Shown: in pieces, positions 43,797 through 54,286 of the stretch | Position numbering within the stretch: position 1 is the first letter of the stretch | How the letters are laid out: the number at the start of each line of letters is the position of its first letter | DNA from: Incurvaria masculella | Taxonomy: Eukaryota > Arthropoda > Insecta > Lepidoptera > Incurvariidae | NCBI GenBank assembly: GCA_946894095.1 | Contig: OX335646.2 | Location: 13,572,077-13,636,076, forward strand | Reading direction: 5' to 3' | Length of the DNA stretch: 64,000 bases | Made by a program: the position numbers and the translations under genes | The notes under the pieces: generated by a model | Database searches by the model: none | Told to the model about the DNA's origin: nothing | What the model saw: the letters and a program-made list of their open reading frames with translations, nothing else

Positions 43797-44866
43797 TGTG
43801 ACGCGTCAACAATTAATGCAAGCATTTCTGTTGATAGTCACAACGCTTCGCTTTTATTAAGTTCTCACTTTCACTCATTCTCGACTCACTTTCACTAGTG
43901 ACTCGACAACATAGACTCAACCTTAGACGGAACGCATACATAGACTTGACAGCCAGGCGAGACGTCAGAGAGAACCGGGACGACATTCATTCTGTCAACC
44001 CACGAACGAAGCAACAGCTCCTCTGAAACGTATCGGCCGACATCTCGCGCTGCACGTCGATAAAAGTGCTTAGGACCTTCCACCATCGTTGTGGGTGAGT
44101 CAGCAAACGCCATTAGCTTCTTATTTCCGATATAGGTAATCTCAAATATGGCAAATGACAATGGCCTCGTGTCATTGACCCGAGCCATGTCACTAGGTAC
44201 TAATATACTAAGAATACTGAAATGTAAACGCTTCACGTTAAATCAAACCCTCTCGATCATCTCTTAACGATACCTGTATCAAATCTCAGCCTTATCTAAC
44301 ATACTTATCAGTCCTGGCACGATGTCCGCGCGCACAATACTCGCCGCCTAGAAGCGACAGGCGACCCGTCCACCATCTTAACACGGCTACCTGTATCCGC
44401 TTCAGGGTCTTGTCGAGGCGTACAAGCCCGGCACACGCATCGCGTCGCCCTTGGACGCGACAGCGAAACCGGCTGCTGCGCTCGGGGCCGAGCCATCCAC
44501 GGGCTTGGGTCCCGCGCCTCAGACTCCAGCGCCGGGTGCCGCCGCTACTGCGGAGCCGCCCCTGAAGCCCCGGACGTCTCGACTCGCCGCCACCGTTTCT
44601 CATCCCGCTGCGTTGCCCGGACAGCTGACGCCAACGCTTCTTTCGGAGCCGTGCGCCTAGCGCCGGCCACACCGACGGACAGCTAAGTGCCCAGGCAGTG
44701 CAAAGGACTCTAATTTAATCCTAAATAGTGCGAGAGAGGTTTGCTGATCAACGGACATTACTTACCCACCACCTTGACTCTTACTTAAATCTGTATGTGC
44801 TCCTATCGAAATTAATAAACGAGTTGAGACCTAAAAAGAGTTTCCTTGATAGGGGGCATCGTAACA
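43797..44866 (+). repeat. 3' LTR of the Gypsy element
   Basis: 1070 bp, TG...CA ends, AATAAA at 44814-44819. It carries the 22 bases (43828-43849, ctgttgatagtcacaacgct then tc) that the 5' LTR lacks. Followed by the ACCT duplication at 44867-44870. Confidence 0.95.
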
Positions 44867-45480
44867 ACCTGACGCATTGAATGAATTTCGGACGTCATAT
44901 CGAGTATAAAGCCAAGCTCGCCTCAAAAAAGCTAGGAGTACTCAACAGGGTGCGTCAGTATTTAACGCCTGACAAAGCTGAAAATTGCTAAGATATCTTG
45001 TGTGGAGTAAATTGTTCGCATTTGTGGGAAGGCTCAGCTTAGTAACTGCTTGGCTACCTGGACTCGATCAGCGTCACGACGTTCGTCTTGTCGACGACCC
45101 AGAGGTTTCAATATCTAGAGACCATCCAATTCTGAAGAGATGTGTGGTCTCTCTCTGTGTAAGATCGTATCTGGCATAGAGAATACTCGCCGGAGCTGCA
45201 TAACCCTGGTCCTCCTTCTCTCTTCTACCCTTGTTCAAATTGGAACAGGCAGGGAATGCACCTATTCACTGTCGACATTCCAAAAAATAAGAACCAACCG
45301 ATACTCTAGATCCTTTATCTATATGGTCGGTAAACTATGACCTGGGCTCTCTGACGAGGTATTTCCCCAAAAGTACTACCTGGGGTCTTTCAAACATGGT
45401 GTGAAGATGCGCCTGGCCGTCCGGTATAGTTTTCGCAGTCCCCGTGATTTTTTGAAAGTACATGGGCGTCGTCGCGGGCA
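44867..45480 (+). pseudogene. Right half of the split LINE pol relic
   Basis: Starts with a frame reading NFGRHIEYKAKLASKKLGVL and NRVRQYLTPDKA, then several frame changes and stops. Recognisable later pieces are VDDPEVSISRDHP, EYSPELHNPGPPSLFYPCSN, WNRQGMHLFTVDIPK and YDLGS. This is the thumb and C-terminal region of an endonuclease/RT-type LINE protein. It was old and dead before the Gypsy element landed in it. Confidence 0.72.
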
Positions 45481-46683
45481 CCTCTTATGTGAGGTTCTGG
45501 CGTATCTACGCCGCGAATAAAATAAAAAAAAGTCTCATAATCAATGATCGTGACTGATATGTTTTGATTGCTGACCTCAATTGAAGAGATCACTATCTTA
45601 GCCCTTGTTTGAAGGCAGCGAGCATTGCAGTACGGGAAAAGAGATCGAAACTCATTCGTATGACGGCCACGAGTTAGGAGATAAGGTTTTACTGTATTTA
45701 GTTTAAACCTTTTCGAACTTTTTCGACTTCATAGAATTTTCATTGGTTCAAATAGCGTCCTGTGAAGTTCTTACGTTTTCTTATGTGTCGTTGGAACTCG
45801 AGAATGTCATTAGTAAGTGAATTCCTATGCGAACACACTCACCAGCGCTGCGGCCTTTATATGTAAAAGTGGATTAGCCGTCACCATAAAGACGAGTTTC
45901 GATTGCTACCAAAAGGTTGCCTCTCGGTCTCAACCCCGAGCGACGCCGCCGTCGACGCCGACGCGGCGAAGACGCAGCGAATATACGCCGAGAAACGCAA
46001 TTTGGCACAGTTCGTGCTGTTACGCGCTGCAGCGTGGCTACAATAAAATAACTGCGATGAGAGCGATATCTAGAGCTAAAGAAAAAGAACGAAATAGCGC
46101 TCAGCAAAATTTCCGCAATGTTTGAGCCAAAAACGCGGGAGATAAAATACATCGCAGTGCGCTCCGTTGCTTTGTAAATTCCACTTTTTGTTGAAGTTTC
46201 AGTTAAATTGTTGCTATCTCATTGCGCGTGGGTTATTAATTTGTAGTATAAATCTTTCTGTTGCTCTAGTTAGGGAACTCCTCTGCTTGTGCGGACTCTT
46301 TATGGTCATGCATTGTTGAGAGAAAAATTTTCATTCTGCAACCACATTAAATGCTTTGTTTGTTCGTACGGGAAGAAAAACTTGATGGTACTGTAAACCT
46401 CAGAAACCTCCAGAGGGGTTACCATGGTAAATTAACTCGCCGGGTGAACAGACATCAATCATCAAGACATCAATATCGCGTCCCTGCCGTATGGTCAAAG
46501 TGACCTAATAATTTTAAGAAATTCGGCGGCGCGTCGTCGGCCACACAGTCTAAGCATCGCCACCGCGCTCGAAAGTGCTCTAAAAATGCGTTTGTCAAGT
46601 CAGTATCACAAACCCACCGATATGTCTGCGACTCTGTTCACATGTGGCATGTACGTTTAAGATGGGTTAGTAGTTTTTGAAAA
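45481..46683. other. No supportable gene; GC-rich patch
   Basis: A CpG-rich patch at about 45930-46000 (gacgccgccgtcgacgccga) is the only landmark. Confidence 0.35.
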
Positions 46684-46689
46684 TTGGGA

Positions 46690-47250
46690 ATAGCGGGTCT
46701 CATGATAGGTGCGCTTGATGGCATGCTCGGTTTCATTCTCAGAGTCTCCAAGCCTTTTCGACGTCCAGAAACATACCGTCTTCTTTACTTTACTTTGGTT
46801 AGATCACAATTGGAATATTGCTCATCGGTCTGGTCTCCTTACTACGCAATCTACAGTGATAGTATCGAGAGCATACAAAAAAAGTTTCTTCGAGCCCTCA
46901 GTTTTCGAATGCAAGGTCCTCGTCGTAGTTACCAAAATATGCTCAATTACTACAAAATCGAGCGTCTGTCATGCAGACGAAACGTTTTCGACTTAATAAC
47001 ATTATATAAAATATTCAATAATATAATAAAATGCACGCCACTCCTAAATCTAATTTCAATTAGAGTTCCTTCATATACGACACGATCGAATGCTCTCTTC
47101 CATCTCAGTAGAACAAGAACAAAGGCTGGTCAACGGAACCCAGTGTATAGAATGTGTAAAATTTACAATGAAGGGCAAGACGAATATGATATTTTTAACG
47201 ATTCCATCGCTAAATATAAGAAACATGTTAAAGTTAAATATGTTACCTAA
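46690..47250 (+). pseudogene. LINE reverse transcriptase C-terminus (5'-truncated)
   Basis: An open frame of about 187 codons with TYRLLYFTLVRSQLEYCSSV, WSPYY, IESIQKKFLRALSFR and RRNVFDLITLYKIFNNII. I recognise this as the region after the RT active site in CR1/Jockey-type LINEs. The catalytic RT domain and the endonuclease are absent because of 5' truncation. The frame has no internal stop, so the copy is fairly young. It is followed by about 270 bp of 3' untranslated sequence and a tandem tail. Confidence 0.82.
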
Positions 47251-47536
47251 CAGAAACTCCTGCTATACAATGTCATTGTTTGTTCTGTGTGTATCACTTC
47301 ACTTTATATGTAACTTTATCTGTGTTTTTATGTTTTTTTTTTCCATGTATTAACTTACTCTCATGTGTTTTTTAATTACTTACTGTAGTAATGTCATCTT
47401 AACTATATAATCTGTTACCTGTGTTTTAGTGAGAAATATTTAGGATATAGGCTATTGTTAAATTTGTTACATTTCTTTTTTACTGTCATTTGGTCTATTT
47501 CTGTTTTTTCTCCATAAATAAATAAATAAATAAATC
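47251..47536 (+). mobile_element. LINE 3' UTR and (AAATA)n-type tail
   Basis: AT-rich 3' region ending in ataaataaataaataaataa at about 47514-47535, the tandem tail of the LINE fragment at 46690. Confidence 0.75.
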
Positions 47537-48406
47537 TCTTTTCTTTTTATCTATGATTTAATCTAAGCCAATCGCATTAAGGATTCGCTTTTTTTTTCTT
47601 TTGCTTCAAATGTTGTACCAAAATAAGAGTATTCCAGTCATAAGTTTATACATTATACATTATACATTATAGTTAAACATAACTTTTTGGATCTTCAAGC
47701 AGATCGTCTCGGGTGCCACTCTGACTTAAATTCGTATTTTCAATCTACCGGGTAGGTATTTGGAGAGCGGTTGACTCACGAAGATCGTCGATCTCTGTGA
47801 GTTGACTAATGCATCGACCTTGTTTCATCCAATTGTGTTGTCAAGAGAGAACTATTAAAACAACAATACCTAACAATGTTTTCGCACATTGTAAAAAGTT
47901 GTGTTACATAAAAATATTTCGAAACTAGTAAAAAAGTGGATTCGCCAACGCTTTCCGATTCCAATACCGCTAGACCACGAACAAGCTCAAATACATAAAA
48001 TTCAAAGCAGGCAAGAAAAGTATCCAAAGGGACAAATTTCACAGAATAAGCTAATAGTCTCATATCGTCTTTAATGAAACTACGAGTACATCACACATCG
48101 GAACTACTCGGAGCAATTAGAACAAGAACATAATTACATACAATAACGTTATGTTCAGGAAATTCAAGTCACAAAGCTGTTACAATAATGAAGGACTTCC
48201 TAGCAGCCACCACAATGTTTACATATTAGGCACCTACGTAACATGTCATTATGTTAGAGCAAAGGTTACACATTTAAGGCTTCACGATAGTTGAGACAAA
48301 ATGAAAATATAATTATTATTTGGAAATACAACTTTTGAATGAAAAATGTTCTTGTGCTAACCGTAACTAAGCCTAAGATTGGCTCTTGAATCTGATTCCC
48401 AGCCGA
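47537..48406. other. AT-rich tract, nothing recognised
   Basis: A small tandem repeat of acattatac units at about 47648-47673 is the only landmark. Confidence 0.4.
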
Positions 48407-48439
48407 TTAGGTTAGGTTAGGTTAGGTTAGGTTAGGTTA
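48407..48439 (+). repeat. Interstitial (TTAGG)6 telomere-type array
   Basis: Six perfect TTAGG units followed by TTA. TTAGG is the telomere repeat of most insects, including Lepidoptera (established knowledge). A degenerate run of similar units lies at about 52288-52400. Confidence 0.9.
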
Positions 48440-49145
48440 TCTTGAGGCTCATATTTTTGCAAGAGATAATGTGGGCGCCGGTGATTCAGTCTTCTGTGAC
48501 CCACGGTGACTCACGGATGAGTCACAAATTTTCGTAGTTACGCTTTCTTACTTATGGAATGACAGCTACTGGCGTGAAACAGAAATCACACTTTCGAATG
48601 ATTCTAATTAGAGTGCGATAACAAACATATCATGATAACGATGAAGTCATCCGAAAACGAAATGAGAGTGATTCACATTCTCCTGTCCATGACAATTCCA
48701 TGAATGGGGGGGAGGGGCAAATGTCGATTTTAATAGTAAGTAAAAGACTACCGTAGTGGTGGTCAAAATGTTTTCTTATTTTTTTTTATCACCTTCTTAT
48801 TCTTGAGATATATATTTATACTAATTGCAACGGTTATTTATTCATCTCAATTTCAAAATTGAAATTTATTTCAAAGTTATACAGGTGAATATTTCAAGTG
48901 GGCCTTTAGGGTCAAATCCGAAACACCCTCAAAGGAGTCATGAGGCCGATTTAGATAAAAAACTAAAACTGCATTATTATATTTTTGGAAAAATCGTTTT
49001 TCCAGCCGGGAATCGAGCTTGTTGATTTTGAGAAAAATAAAGCATCCTGTATTATTGCACCAGTCAATAGTTTCGCTTATAAGTAACAAATCCTGTGAAG
49101 TAATGTTTTATGGCAAACTAAAGGAAAGTGTTGATTTTTAATATA
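48440..49145. other. No supportable gene
   Basis: No recognisable coding or repeat content was found. Confidence 0.35.
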
Positions 49146-49378
49146 CTGATTCAAATTTTCAAGTATTCATGATGATGTTACCTTCACTAATCACAATGTT
49201 TAAAATATTTTTTTCTTTCTATTACCATGGCTTTCAACCGAAAATATAATATAATTTTAAGACAAGAACACAATTTTGTGATCTTTAATGCAGTTGGATC
49301 CAATCGTCTGGTCTACTTAGCTTCGCTTTGATAAGTGAAGGTACGGGTAATGTATGAATACTTGAAAATTTGAATCAG
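49146..49378. mobile_element. Inverted-repeat element (MITE), 233 bp
   Basis: The first 25 bases (49146-49170, starting CTGATTCAAATTTTCAAG) are an exact reverse complement of the last 25 (49354-49378). After a short mismatched stretch, ACCTTCACT on the left pairs with AGTGAAGGT on the right. No coding frame is present. Target duplication is unclear. Confidence 0.78.
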
Positions 49379-50133
49379 TCTTTTCAGTGCTAACTAGCCT
49401 CTTTCTTCTCGCTATACAAGACGCTCATTTATCGCCAGCCCGCCCAGCACCAGCGCAGTCCGCTTGCCCGCCGTCAGTCTCACAAGGTTAGTGTATCTTT
49501 TAAATAGGTTTTATGAATTCGTCTATACAGTAAACTAGACCTGTTTTTGTTTTCCTAAAATGTAATGTATAAAAAGATAGTATTTATTTGTATTTTTGAA
49601 CACAATGTTATGTTTTTTTTTTATTTGGTCACAGCTATATTGACCACTCCAAGGGGATTGTAACTTTGTGGTAGGCAATGTTATACATATGTTTTGTGAC
49701 TGAACATGGATTGTTAATACCACACCTACTTCCATTGTTAGAGAGTGGATGGCTTAGCTAGCCGATGCCCAAGCACCCGAAGACGTGGGCCATACCGCTT
49801 ATGACTTTTCGGCGATCGGTCTGGCTTGATGTTGCGGGCGAAACTGCAATTTCACTGCACACTCTGCTGGCATTGCCCACGGGTGCCTCTAACCGTAGAC
49901 TGGTCGGAGAGCAATCTATAACACCTTATTGCTCGCTAAACTCGACTCAATTCCACCGAAAAGCACACATTGCATGTGCAATAATACTGTTATTACAACT
50001 AGCACATGCTAGCCGGAAATTACAATACGAACTGACACTTCGTTGACAACAGAAAGACAATGACAGCTCTCAAGGTTTGTGCATGTGTGTGTGGGGGGGG
50101 GGGGGGGCACAGGACGCTTGTACACACAGCTAA
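49379..50133. other. No gene; SINE tail fragment and poly-G run
   Basis: A minus-strand SINE tail-like piece lies near 49688-49730 (actgaacatggattgttaat, then accacacctacttcc). A run of about 17 G follows a tgtgtgtg stretch at about 50091-50107. Confidence 0.45.
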
Positions 50134-50442
50134 TCATTACATAGTATAAAACAAAGTCGCTTTCTCTGTCCCTATATCCCTATATCCCTATATCCCTATG
50201 TATGCTTAAATCTTTAAAACTACATGCAGTTTTTTTATAGATAGAGTGATTGAACAGAAAGGTTTATATGTAAAATAAAATCCATTAAATAGTTGAGAAA
50301 TACTGCTTTTTTCAGGTTTCTAATGTGATGTCGTAAATAATTACATTTTTTCCGCTTACATTGCAAACGCAGGCTGACCTTGACCAGCCCGAAATCAGTC
50401 AAAAACGACATTGACCCGAACGGAGCCGGGTACCTCAGCTAG
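50134..50442 (+). mobile_element. Short Helitron with chimeric ends
   Basis: Starts TCATTACATAGTATAAAAC, like Helitron copies A and B, and follows them through gcttacattgcaaacgcagg. It then switches to a different 3' end, gacccgaacggagccgggta...CTAG, seen also at 15214 and 19315. The flanking bases are A and T, so the junction behaves as one complete 309-bp Helitron. Confidence 0.75.
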
Positions 50443-50578
50443 TATAAAATAAACTAAAACGTTGTAATAATAAATTTATATAATGATCAAAAACATTTTA
50501 ATTGTGATATTCTGCCTTAGATTTGCGGCGAGTTCAGATGAATATCAGATCAAAATGTATTTTACTGATTTTTCATGC

Positions 50579-50968
50579 CAATATGGCATGGGTGACCTAT
50601 GTGGGTAGTTTGCACTTCACAAGCAATCAATCCCATCCGAAGTTTTTTCTATGCCACCCTCTCTCGCCTACTAGCTGTCACGCATGGTGCACGCATGCGC
50701 CGCGCCCCGCAATCTTTTCCATCGTGGAGCTCCTCTTAGGGCTCCACGCCCGCAACCCGCCGCGCGCCTGACAACGCAGTGTCTCTCCTCGTCTGGGCGA
50801 AGTGCTGCCCGCCTAACGCCGTCCCGGGACCTGGACGCCTAGGAGCTGGTGCTGCTGGAGGTAGGTGGCTGTTCCTACTCCTCTGGTCGCCCGCTGTGAC
50901 GTCCCGAGGCTACCGGGCATTGCAATTTCTTCGTTTGTGAAGTGCGACCTGCCTGGGTGCGTACACTG
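50579..50968 (+). repeat. GC-rich dispersed repeat, copy 2
   Basis: Second copy of the unit at 14784-15171, same orientation, with small indels and substitutions spread along the length. Confidence 0.75.
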
Positions 50969-53900
50969 ATTGAATTATAGGGTAAATGTACATTTCGCTG
51001 TTACAACTCAAACTAATATAAAGTGCTTCTTGTGAACTTTCAACGTTTCTGATCTTTCTTTGTTTCTTTATAATAGCTTTTTTATATTTACGATGGTTTA
51101 TTGATTAATACCCTTTCCTGGGTGAACCGAATAAAAGGTTAAACGATAATAAGAAAATGACCTATGAAAAGCCCCTCATGATGACATTTTCCGTTGACCG
51201 TGAAAGATTTATGACAAATGCGTTTACCATTTCATACATTTTAATAACATCTGTTTCAAAGTATTATCAACCTTAACCTGAAAGGATTTAAAATGAATAC
51301 TCGTAAAACAACTAAGATTAAATAATAGGAAAACTTTTTTTTATTGAATCTGTACATTGGCGGGTGAGACCCCACCTACAAACTGTCACGATTTTGACAT
51401 TGAACTGAATGGAAAACACAGGTTTTCAATGCCGTTTTCATCATGGTTCTTAACTTTGTTCCACTTTAAAAACTGAATATTCTCACCAAGTGCTTATGGC
51501 TTACGCTTAGTTTTGAGTATTCCTAATTATATCAGAACTATTATTTCGACATGGTCACACTCTTCCGTATGCTCAAATTTGATCGGCTATAGTGGGAGGC
51601 TACGCCGATATACTTATACTTTGGTAATCCCTTTTCGGTTCCAGCTTATCTCTTTTATTCACATCTGTGCCAGCGGAAAAAGCCTCCGATTTAATTTGGT
51701 ATTTATATAAGCGTTAAAGACCGATGTCGGTTAAACTCAGTTTTTCTTGAAGGATTTCTGCAGTTGCACACCATATTGAGTGCACGAATCAAGAGGATAA
51801 TAAGATGATCAAGTTAAATAAAATAGTGCATGTCTGATTACTGGTTGATTTTAAGATTTGTTTTCTAAAATTATGCGAAGTAGATAAATCAACTGAGGGT
51901 TACGTCTGTACATTATTATTTTGCTAACCAAAGTTATACCCATTATATATGCAACATTTAAATTTGAATTTGTAGCTATGGTGAGGCGTATATCATGGGT
52001 ATAAGTTAAGTTATCAAAAAAAAAGAGATAAACGTCCTCTCTTACGCAGCTCCCAGTCGATTTATTTAAGTAGCACATTTTCAGAAAAATATTTAATTGG
52101 TGGCATTAGCCATCATTGTCGGATTCCATAAAAAAATGGGTAAAGGGTTTGTGCTAATTAATTCAGGGGGTCTCGAGTTTCTGCGGAAAATTCTTGGTAA
52201 TATCCACCAATTTACAAGTGTCCAGGAAACTTTTGGAAAATAGCATTTATTAGTTGACCTTTAGTTTAGGTATGCTGCTACGTAAAAATCTTTAAGGTTA
52301 GGTTAGTTTAACTTAACATAATTAGTTAGGTTTGGGTTGACTTAGATTAGATAAGATCCTACCTAATCTGGGTTAGGTTGGGTTAATAGGTCAGGTCTTA
52401 ACTAAACTGGAATAGCTTTGTTTGGGTCTGATTATTAATCAGTTATTATTTTGCTAATAATAATATGGACTTACTATAACGGAAGGATAAGCAAAGGCGT
52501 AAATAAATCCATCGAATAATTATGGGATTGTTATACAGACCATTTAAAAATCAGCCCTTAGTCCGTTATAAAATCGTAGTACATTTTTTTTCTAGGAAAC
52601 TTTTATTTCGTGGAGACTAACATTTTCTTGGGACAGGTTTTGAGCTTTTTTATTTATTAATATGATTTCTTAGTAGTCTTTCGTTTTTCCATTACTCATC
52701 CACCACATTACTCGACGAGATTTATCAGTAAACTATTAAAATAAGTATATGATACTTGAACTGATATATATGTAATTAAAGGTTAAATTCTTCTTGCACT
52801 CGCTTGATATGCATATTCGTCACTATTGAAATTTTATTTGGGAGGAATTTCTCCAGAAGAATATTTCAATAACTCGAAGCTATGAAAAACTATGATTAAT
52901 GGATGGATGGAATGCAATTATAGATAAATAAAAGATTTAAATTCCTTAATCATTGTTTTATATTTAAATTCTTTTTAGTGTCATTAAATACATTTTATAA
53001 CAAAAAACTTAAAAAATATCGTATAAATAGACTTACACTAACCTAACAAATTTACAAAATAACTGAGCGTTGAATTAACATGTTGTTTTTTGTTTCGCAT
53101 GCTGAATTGTTTATCTTGTACAGTAAAATCTAAATCATAAGAAAATATAGACGAAACCAGCTAACAGTCAGGGATTTCGTGCCATTGTTTTGAGAGAATT
53201 TATTAGATAATTGAATAAATAGTACCTACCTATAGCATGAAAGGAGTATTAGATTTCGATCATTTATTAGAATAAATATACATTTTAATAAAGTACTACA
53301 AGTTTAAATAAAAAAGGTATTATGCATTGTGGTATAAAAATATGATGTGATAAGCTAGTTATTGAAATAGAGTGTATGTATTTAAATGAAAGTATATATT
53401 TTAATTTAAATGTTTGTACCACTTCCCATCAGATAAACTGGTTTCTTATTAAACATGTGTGTACCATAGTAGTAAAATATGCATTGCCGATCCTGTTACA
53501 TAATCATTTTTTTCTCTATGACAAAGCCTACCAAATAAGGAACATACGTATAAGCGTGGGGTGCACAATCTCTGGTAAGTGATAATTTTAAAATTAAAAT
53601 ATATTCGTCCTTATTTTTCGCCTCAAGAAGAAAGAAGAGAGATCTAAAATAACCATAACTATAATACTAACCAGAGGTGATGCACTCCACCATAAGTCAA
53701 CTATATTTTATGCAATGTGGACCAGATTTAATTTATATTTCAACATATTTTAATATTGCTTGAATTTGTACAATTTCATTTCTTAGCATATTGGTGTTAT
53801 CATACATTATATTTTAATATACATCACTTTATTTGGAAGAAAATTGTGTTTCAAGAAATATATTTACATATAATGAAGCTCTTTCGGTAAGCCTTCCAAA

Positions 53901-54286
53901 TATTAATTAGATATTGAACTGTTAATTTACATACATATAATGAGATATAAACTTAAATTCATTTAATTAACTGGTTGTTTTGGGCGGGTACTATTTAGTT
54001 AAAATATCGAAATATTGTAAACTCAATTCTAAATTTAAAATTACATTTTAAATTTTCAGTCTACCTAACGGTTACGAAATTATGTCACCTGCATAAGTAC
54101 AAATGGATTTTTTTCTTTCCACCTCGCTATTTTTATATTTACAATCTTCTATATACAATGTTATCACATATTACGCAACGTATCTTCCTATCTAATCTCT
54201 AAATTATTGCGAAAACACGATTATGTCCAAACGATCGATATCATTGTACGTATCGACATGAACGTCAAGTTTCTGCACACATATTA
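50969..54286. other. Long AT-rich tract downstream of the LRR gene
   Basis: A minus-strand SINE scrap lies near 51396-51450 (gaactgaatggaaaacacag). Degenerate TTAGG-like sequence is at 52288-52400. The part just below 54287 would be the 3' untranslated region of the LRR gene; a possible AATAAA on the minus strand lies near 53828-53833, which is only a weak guess. Confidence 0.4.

Larger units (their letters stand above)
37056..44866 (+). mobile_element. Complete Ty3/Gypsy LTR retrotransposon
   Basis: A 7811-bp element with 5' LTR, tRNA-Lys-type primer site, gag, overlapping pol in the -1 frame, a purine tract and a 3' LTR, flanked by ACCT on both sides. Both coding frames are uninterrupted and the LTRs differ by two substitutions and one 22-bp gap, so the insertion is recent and could be competent. 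Pol order is protease, RT, RNase H, integrase, which places it in Ty3/Gypsy. No envelope frame is present between pol and the 3' LTR. The exact clade is not identified. Confidence 0.95.
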
